Below are positions 50,873 to 55,965 of a stretch of 55,965 nucleotides of DNA, piece after piece. Below the pieces are notes generated by a model. That model searched no databases and was not told the DNA's origin. It saw nothing but the letters and a program-made list of their open reading frames with translations. This stretch comes from Acidimicrobiia bacterium. Its GTDB lineage: Bacteria > Actinomycetota > Acidimicrobiia > Spongiisociales > Spongiisociaceae. Both the position numbers and the translations under genes were made by a program. How positions within the stretch are numbered: the stretch's first letter is position 1; each line of letters starts with the position of its first letter. The DNA is taken from positions 1 to 55,965 of the forward strand of contig JAJEIM010000028.1 in the NCBI GenBank assembly GCA_022827785.1. Reading direction: 5' to 3'.

Positions 50873-52236
50873 GCGACCGTTACTGGTGCGAGCTGGCATG
50901 GCTGGGCGGCCCGAGAGCCACCCCCGGAGTCCTGATCGAAGTGGAACGGGACCGCATCCTAGGGGTCTCCCCGGGCTGCGCCTCGCCTCCACGGGGCGCC
51001 ATCGAACTGTCCGGCCTCACCCTTCCGGCGCTGGCCAACGCCCACAGCCACGCCTTCCACCGGGCATTGCGGGGCCGGACCCATGGCGGTGAAGGAACGT
51101 TCTGGACGTGGCGCGACCTGATGTACGGGGTGGCCGCCAACCTCGATCCCCAGAACTACTACCGGCTCGCCCGGGCGACTTTCGCCGAGATGGCGCTGGC
51201 GGGAATAGGCGCGGTGGGCGAGTTCCACTACATCCACCACCGGCCCGGCGGAGATCCTTACGAGGATCCGAACGCCTTCGGGGTGAGCCTGGTGGCCGCG
51301 GCGCGCGATGCCGGCGTCCGCCTGACCCTGCTCGACACGCTGTACCTGCACGGAGGGTTCTCCCCCGGGTCAGAATCCGGGTACGCCCCGCTGCGGCCAG
51401 AACAGGCCCGGTTCGGCGACGGGTCCGTCCGCGCCTGGACACATCGCGTCGAGGACTTGGCGGCGAGCGTGCCAGGACCGAGCGCCAGGGTCGGGGCGGC
51501 GATCCACTCGGTCCGCGCCGTCGACCCTGCGTCGATCGGGATGGCTGCGCGCTGGGCCAGGGAGCGGGCGCTGCCCCTTCACGTCCACGTCTCCGAGCAA
51601 CCGGCGGAGAACGAGGCCTGCCTCGAGGTCCACGGCCGAACGCCGACGGCCGTGCTGTCCGCCGCCGGCGCGCTGGGCCCGGACACGACCCTGGTCCACA
51701 CCACCCACCTCTCCGGCGACGACATCGACCTGATCGGCGCCGCCAGACCCCACTGCTGCATCTGCCCCACGACCGAACGCGACCTGGCGGACGGGATCGG
51801 GCCCAGCCATCGCCTGGCCCGGGCAGGGGCGCCCCTCTGCGCGGGATCGGACTCCCACGCGGTCATCGACATCCTGGAGGAGGCGCGGGCAGTGGAGCTT
51901 GGCCAGCGGGTCCTGACGAACCGGCGGGGAGTCCACTCGACCGAGGCCCTCGCCGCCCTTGCCACCGTCAACGGGTACCGGTCGCTCGGATGGAAGGACG
52001 GGGGGGCCATCAGGCCGGGCTGGCTGGCCGACTTCACCAGCGTCAGGCTGGACTCCATACGCCTCGCCGGAATCGACGCGCCCAGCACTCTCGACGCGGT
52101 GATCTTCGCCGCCTCCAGCACTGACGTTCACAACCTCGTAGTCGGGGGCCGGCCGGTCGTGGTCGGCGGCGCCCATGTGTCGTTCGACGTGGCCGGCGAG
52201 CTCGACTCGGCCATCGCCAAGGTGGTGGCGGCATGA
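50869..52236 (+). CDS. hutF: Formimidoylglutamate deiminase
   Basis: A 455-residue amidohydrolase. [16 protein letters not shown] is the HutF signature with the metal HxH, GEFHYIHH follows, [12 protein letters not shown] contains a third metal histidine, and [15 protein letters not shown] the catalytic aspartate. It converts N-formimidoylglutamate to N-formylglutamate plus ammonia. It starts at GTG 50869, overlapping the deformylase-like stop, and its own stop overlaps hutI. The HutF branch requires a deformylase to finish, which makes the upstream gene relevant. Confidence 0.94.
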   Translation: MSDRYWCELAWLGGPRATPGVLIEVERDRILGVSPGCASPPRGAIELSGLTLPALANAHSHAFHRALRGRTHGGEGTFWTWRDLMYGVAANLDPQNYYRLARATFAEMALAGIGAVGEFHYIHHRPGGDPYEDPNAFGVSLVAAARDAGVRLTLLDTLYLHGGFSPGSESGYAPLRPEQARFGDGSVRAWTHRVEDLAASVPGPSARVGAAIHSVRAVDPASIGMAARWARERALPLHVHVSEQPAENEACLEVHGRTPTAVLSAAGALGPDTTLVHTTHLSGDDIDLIGAARPHCCICPTTERDLADGIGPSHRLARAGAPLCAGSDSHAVIDILEEARAVELGQRVLTNRRGVHSTEALAALATVNGYRSLGWKDGGAIRPGWLADFTSVRLDSIRLAGIDAPSTLDAVIFAASSTDVHNLVVGGRPVVVGGAHVSFDVAGELDSAIAKVVAA

Positions 52237-53399
52237 CGCTGGTGATCGACAACATCGGCGAGTTGGTCACCAACGCCCCAGGGGTCGGGGCGGGACCGCT
52301 CGGGATCGTCGAGAACGCGTCTGTGGTGATCGACGGGGACACCGTGGTGGCCGTCGGCCCTGCCGGCGCGGTGGCGGACGAACGCCTAGATGTCGGAGGC
52401 CGGTGCGTGATGCCGGGCTTCGTCGACTCCCACACCCACCTGGTCTTCCAAGGTGACCGGGCGGAGGAGTTCACGCGGCGCATGGCGGGTGAACACTACG
52501 ACGGGGGCGGGATCCGGGTGACCACCGAGGCCACCCGCGCGGCCGGTCCCGAAGCCCTGCGATCGGGCCTCGCCCTGCGGCTCGAGGAAGTCCGCCGGGC
52601 CGGCACCACCACCGTGGAGATCAAGTCCGGGTACGGGTTGTCGGTCGAGTCCGAGGCTGCGACCACCTCGCTAGCAGCCGAGGTCACCCCGGAGAGCACC
52701 TTCATGGGCGCCCATGTGGTACCCACCGAGTACCTGGGCAAGACCGACGAGTACGTCGACCTGGTGTGCGGGCCGATGCTCGAGGCGGTTCGACCCCACG
52801 TCCGCTGGATCGACGCGTTCTGCGAGAGAGGGGCATTCGACGCCGACCAATCGAGAGCGGTCCTCGAGGCGGGCCGCGCCGCCGGCCTCGGTCTGCGCCT
52901 CCACGCCAACCAGCTGGGCTACGGACCCGGAGTCCGGCTCGGCGTGGAGATGGACTGCGCGTCCGTTGACCATTGCACCTATCTCTCCGACGATGACATC
53001 GAGGCCCTCGCCGGCAGCGACACCGTGGCCACTTTCCTCCCCGCGGCGGACTTCTCAACCCGCCAACCCTATCCCGACGCCCGGCGAGCCATAGACGCCG
53101 GGGTCACGGTGGCCATCGCATCGAACTGCAATCCCGGGTCGAGCTACACCACGTCGGTCTCGTTCTGCATCGCGCTGGCGGTGCGCGACATGAACATGAC
53201 CATCGACGAGGCGATCGCCGCCGCCACGACCGGCGGGGCGGCCGCTCTCCGGCGCGAGGACGTGGGCCGGCTGGCGCCGGGTGGCCCCGCCCACCTCGTC
53301 ATCATCGACGCTCCGAACCGCCACCACCTCGCCTACCGGCCCGGAGTTCCGCTGATATGGCGAACCCTCGGCGCCGACTACGTCCAACCATCTACCTAA
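52233..53399 (+). CDS. hutI: Imidazolonepropionase
   Basis: A 388-residue amidohydrolase opening the imidazolone ring to N-formimidoylglutamate. The metal motif is DSHTHLVF, followed by [21 protein letters not shown], the IKSGYGL substrate loop, HANQLG, DHCTYLS and [19 protein letters not shown] is shorter than the usual loop by a few residues. ATG 52233 overlaps the hutF stop (ATGA). Confidence 0.94.
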   Translation: MTLVIDNIGELVTNAPGVGAGPLGIVENASVVIDGDTVVAVGPAGAVADERLDVGGRCVMPGFVDSHTHLVFQGDRAEEFTRRMAGEHYDGGGIRVTTEATRAAGPEALRSGLALRLEEVRRAGTTTVEIKSGYGLSVESEAATTSLAAEVTPESTFMGAHVVPTEYLGKTDEYVDLVCGPMLEAVRPHVRWIDAFCERGAFDADQSRAVLEAGRAAGLGLRLHANQLGYGPGVRLGVEMDCASVDHCTYLSDDDIEALAGSDTVATFLPAADFSTRQPYPDARRAIDAGVTVAIASNCNPGSSYTTSVSFCIALAVRDMNMTIDEAIAAATTGGAAALRREDVGRLAPGGPAHLVIIDAPNRHHLAYRPGVPLIWRTLGADYVQPST

Positions 53400-53428
53400 C
53401 ACGAACCCCGAAGGAGAAAGGCAAGCCC

Positions 53429-54886
53429 ATGAACCTCCCGAACCCCACCGGGCACAACCAGTGGTACCCGTTCGCCAACCGCCCGCTGCCTCCCGAAGTC
53501 GACGGTTGCCTGACCAATCCGCCGGCGATCCCGGTCTTCGACTCCGTTCCCCTGCCACGGAGCGCCCGGTTCGTGGTGGTCGGCGCAGGTGTCCATGGTC
53601 TGTCGAGTGCCTATCACCTCGCCATGTATCTCGAACGATCGGGCAAGGGCAAGGGAAGCGATGTGGTGCTGATCGACAAGCAGGGACCCGGCGCCGGCGC
53701 CACCGGCCTGGCATGCGGATGCGTCCGCAACCTCTACATGACCAACCCCCTGCACGCCATCCTGCGCGCCAGCGTGGAGGTGTGGGAGTCGGATCCCGTG
53801 AACTTCGGCTTCCAGCAGGTCGGCTACGTGTCGGTCGGTGAGGCGAACCAGCAAGAGGACTACATCGAACTCCACGCATCCCAGGCCGCGAACGGGTACC
53901 CGTCAGACCTCTACTTCGGATCGGACGCCCAAGCGTTCCTGACCAAGCTGTGGCCCGACTTCAAGACCGAGAACTGCGACGTTGTGCTTCACGAGCACCG
54001 CTCCGGTTACGCCGGAACCCACATCGCCGTCTGGGGCCTCGACCAGAAGTGCCGTCAATGGGGCGTGCGGCGGGTCTACGGGACCACCGTCACCGGCTAC
54101 GAGCGGGACGCGTCGGGGTCCGTCACCGCAGTCGAGACCGACCAGGGACCGATCTCTTGCGAGCAGGTCGTCGTGGGCGCCGGGGCTTGGACCCCCCAGC
54201 ATTGGGAATGGCTCGGCGGCCCCTCGCGCCTCGATGTCCTGTACCCCGACGGTCACGTGGAGGAACAGATGGACATGTGGACCTACTGGCGACTCCTCGA
54301 AGGCGAGGTCCTCCTTCCCGAGGGCGTGGACTTCCGGACCGCCCAGCACCGGGACTCCCCGGTCCTGCATGTGGAACTCCTGGACACGCCGGTCTACGGC
54401 GAGGACGGGACAATGATCAAGGACCACACCTACGTGTACACGCGCTACGCAGCCGAGCGGGTGGGCGCCCCCGGTCTCCAGGGTGGGACGATCCCAATCA
54501 AGATCGGACCACGGGCGGAGGTCGAGCCCTACGGGCATCTCAACGACCTCTACCAGGCGGAAGACTGGTTCGCCGACTACTACTGCTCCGCCCTCGGCAT
54601 GCTCTTCAAGCGCCTCGAGAACCTGCGGCCCTACTTCAAGGAACGCAGGAACGGTGGGATCGGAGCCTTCACGCCGGACAACGTGCCGGTCTTCGATCAT
54701 CTCACCGACAACGCCTGGGTGATCGCAGATTCCAACCACGGATTCAAGATGATCGGGGTGGGCAAGCTCACGGCTCAGATGCTCGTGTATGGCGACAAGC
54801 CCTACGAGTTGAAGCCGTTCACCCTCGACCGGTACCGCACCGGCGGCACCTTCGGCGATCGGAACTCGAACAGCCCCTGGGTCTAG
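53429..54886 (+). CDS. FAD-dependent amine oxidoreductase of the sarcosine-oxidase type
   Basis: A 485-residue DAO-fold flavoprotein. After about 50 extra N-terminal residues the FAD motif appears as VVVGAGVHGLSSAYHLA, then KQGPGAGATGLACGCVRN, an SoxB-like segment, and a C-terminal GIGAFTPDNVPVFDHL and ADSNHGFKMIGVGK. It lies 29 bases after hutI with AGGAG upstream and appears to be in the same operon. Enzymes of this kind demethylate N-methyl and N,N-dimethyl amino acids. Following an MttB-type first demethylation, this enzyme could remove the remaining methyl groups of a methylated histidine. Confidence 0.85.
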   Translation: MNLPNPTGHNQWYPFANRPLPPEVDGCLTNPPAIPVFDSVPLPRSARFVVVGAGVHGLSSAYHLAMYLERSGKGKGSDVVLIDKQGPGAGATGLACGCVRNLYMTNPLHAILRASVEVWESDPVNFGFQQVGYVSVGEANQQEDYIELHASQAANGYPSDLYFGSDAQAFLTKLWPDFKTENCDVVLHEHRSGYAGTHIAVWGLDQKCRQWGVRRVYGTTVTGYERDASGSVTAVETDQGPISCEQVVVGAGAWTPQHWEWLGGPSRLDVLYPDGHVEEQMDMWTYWRLLEGEVLLPEGVDFRTAQHRDSPVLHVELLDTPVYGEDGTMIKDHTYVYTRYAAERVGAPGLQGGTIPIKIGPRAEVEPYGHLNDLYQAEDWFADYYCSALGMLFKRLENLRPYFKERRNGGIGAFTPDNVPVFDHLTDNAWVIADSNHGFKMIGVGKLTAQMLVYGDKPYELKPFTLDRYRTGGTFGDRNSNSPWV

Positions 54887-54972
54887 TGTGCTGACCAACC
54901 CTCCGGTAGCAGCAGGCATATCGATGAGATAGGCCATGGGCTCGCCGGGCCGCGGCGTGAGGACGGTATCCG

Positions 54973-55854
54973 TTGAACAGACCCGTAGAGGCACCTCTCC
55001 GAGCCGCGACCTATCTGGGCGACAACACCCGGTCCATCATGCGCGACCTGGTCGCGTACCTGTCGGAGGCAACAGGCATCGAGGTGGTGATCGACCCCTC
55101 GGCGGGGAGGACGACCGCCGAGGCGCTCTGCCACGCGCCCACGCTGGACCTGGTCTGGATGTGCGGGTACCCGACCGTGTCGCTTATCTCGGCCGGCCGG
55201 ACGTCCCATGAGATCGTGGCCGCGCCCGTCTTCGCCGGTCACGGAGGGCCCGTCTACCACTCGGTGATCGTCACCCGTACGGACGGTCCACCGTCGTTGG
55301 GCGCCGCGCTGGATACCAGGCTGGCCGTGAACGAGCTCGAATCCTGGTCCGGCTTCCTAGGACTCAAGGACCATGTCGAGCGATCCTTCCCCGGTAGGTG
55401 GTTCGCCGACCAGACCGTGACCGGTTCGCACCGGGCCTCGCTCGGAGCCCTGATCGACCGGGCCTGCGACGTCGCCTCGGTCGACGTAACCATCTGGGAT
55501 CACGCGTTGGTAGAGACACCGGAGGCGACAGCGGAGCTACGCGTGATCGACCGCACCGTCGACTGGCCGGCGCCACCCTTCAGCCTGAGCTCGAGGTTGG
55601 AGACCGGAACACGCAACAGCCTCAGAGAAGCGCTGCATGCCCTCGCCCCGGCGCACATCGCCTCACTGGACGGCGTGGTTCCCGCCGGGCCCGATCTCTA
55701 CGAGGACGTGATGCCTCCAAGCGATCTGGAGCGCATCGCCTCCCGACCATCCCGAGCCACGTGGGTCTCCGAAGTACGGAGGCGTAAGGAGACTGCCGGG
55801 ACGAGCATTCCGAGTTCGCTGATCCTGGAGGCACGAGACGCGGACAGGATGTAA
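54973..55854 (+). CDS. PhnD-like phosphonate/phosphite-type substrate-binding protein without signal peptide
   Basis: A 293-residue protein with the periplasmic-binding fold of the PhnD family: LVAYLSEATGIEV, DLVWMCGYPTVSL, VNELESWSGFLGLK and the GSHRASLGALIDRACDVASVD pocket motif. The N-terminus (MNRPVEAPLRAATYLGD) has no signal peptide or lipobox, so as read it would stay in the cytoplasm. The start is TTG 54973 with GAGGA upstream. Such proteins occur as one-component sensors or enzymes as well as transporter parts. It follows the hut operon by 86 bases and may bind the same ligand. Confidence 0.75.
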   Translation: MNRPVEAPLRAATYLGDNTRSIMRDLVAYLSEATGIEVVIDPSAGRTTAEALCHAPTLDLVWMCGYPTVSLISAGRTSHEIVAAPVFAGHGGPVYHSVIVTRTDGPPSLGAALDTRLAVNELESWSGFLGLKDHVERSFPGRWFADQTVTGSHRASLGALIDRACDVASVDVTIWDHALVETPEATAELRVIDRTVDWPAPPFSLSSRLETGTRNSLREALHALAPAHIASLDGVVPAGPDLYEDVMPPSDLERIASRPSRATWVSEVRRRKETAGTSIPSSLILEARDADRM

Positions 55855-55866
55855 CAGCCGATCTCG

Positions 55867-55965
55867 CTACGGGACCGTCGCCGGCTTCACGCGTACGGAG
55901 GGCCGGAGTTTCCGGCCGTTCAGCATCGTCCCGATCGGGGTGTACCGGATGAAGAGTTGGTGGGT
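55867..55965 (-). CDS. C-terminal end of a minus-strand gene cut by the window edge
   Basis: On the minus strand an open frame enters from the right edge and ends at a TAG at 55869-55867, giving 32 residues ending RKLRPSVRVKPATVP. Nearly every third codon position is G or C, as in the real genes here, and it lies convergent to the PhnD-like gene with only 12 bases between. No family is recognised from so short a piece. Confidence 0.4.
   Translation of the reverse strand, partial: THQLFIRYTPIGTMLNGRKLRPSVRVKPATVP

Noticed and set aside
1-55965. CRISPR arrays, tRNA or rRNA genes, insertion sequences, integrases
   Set aside because: No spacer-repeat pattern, cloverleaf, rRNA segment or transposase/integrase motif was seen in any gap; the only regular repeats are the three 23-bp-spaced motifs and the soxD duplication.

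Overview
The window is 56 kb of uniformly high-G+C DNA packed with catabolic genes. It shows GTG and TTG starts, many ATGA/GTGA stop-start overlaps, and at least one promoter placed so close to its start codon that the transcript is probably leaderless. These traits, together with a secreted protein whose S-layer-homology repeats carry the RFCPxDPVTR signature I associate with Acidimicrobiia, suggest an actinobacterium, perhaps a marine or host-associated acidimicrobiian. That placement is inference from recall. I saw no rRNA, tRNA, CRISPR array or transposase.

Layout. 1-4.8 kb: end of an oligopeptide-type ABC transporter ATPase, a zinc-less MDR dehydrogenase, a phosphotriesterase-like hydrolase, an SDR and a TIGR04255-like protein. 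4.9-12.1 kb: an N,N-dimethylformamidase large subunit without its small subunit, an AAA/DUF4143 ATPase preceded by three exact 23-bp-spaced direct repeats, a CocE-type hydrolase and an HtrA-like protease. 12.1-17.9 kb: a D-threonine/hydroxyaspartate aldolase-like gene divergent from a threonine-synthase-like enzyme, a FAD amine oxidase, an MDR and an SMP-30 lactonase. 17.9-28.4 kb (minus strand): a tightly coupled run GNAT - dddP-like - dddP-like - soxA - soxG - soxB - soxD, then an SLH/TolB-propeller gene lying between intact soxD and a decayed copy of soxD. 28.5-34 kb: a PhyH dioxygenase, a minus-strand operon (class III aminotransferase, threonine-dehydratase-like lyase, aspartate dehydrogenase) and a divergent glutamine-synthetase-like ligase. 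34-40.8 kb: three amidohydrolases and a taurine/NMT1-type ABC transporter. 40.8-43.9 kb: a zinc alcohol dehydrogenase, a rhodanese, a short adenosylhomocysteinase-like protein and RidA. 44-54.9 kb: a histidine-utilisation locus, iclR-hutH divergent from hutU - mttB - unknown - peptide-deformylase-like - hutF - hutI - FAD oxidase, followed by a PhnD-like binding protein.

How the genes may fit together. The common theme is breakdown of N-methylated and sulfonium compounds and of their small amino-acid products. Sarcosine oxidase yields glycine, formaldehyde equivalents and peroxide. The aldolase, hydroxyaspartate-dehydratase-like lyase and aspartate dehydrogenase could carry glycine plus glyoxylate to aspartate, a variant of the beta-hydroxyaspartate route. 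In the hut operon an MttB-family methyltransferase and a sarcosine-oxidase-like flavoprotein are embedded among histidine-degradation genes, suggesting that an N-methylated histidine such as hercynine may be the real substrate. A complete peptide-deformylase-like gene occupies the place where the N-formylglutamate deformylase (hutG) is otherwise missing. Two tandem M24 proteins carry every residue I recall for the DMSP lyase DddP at almost identical numbering. All pathway assignments are inference; the domain assignments rest on motifs read from the translated sequence.
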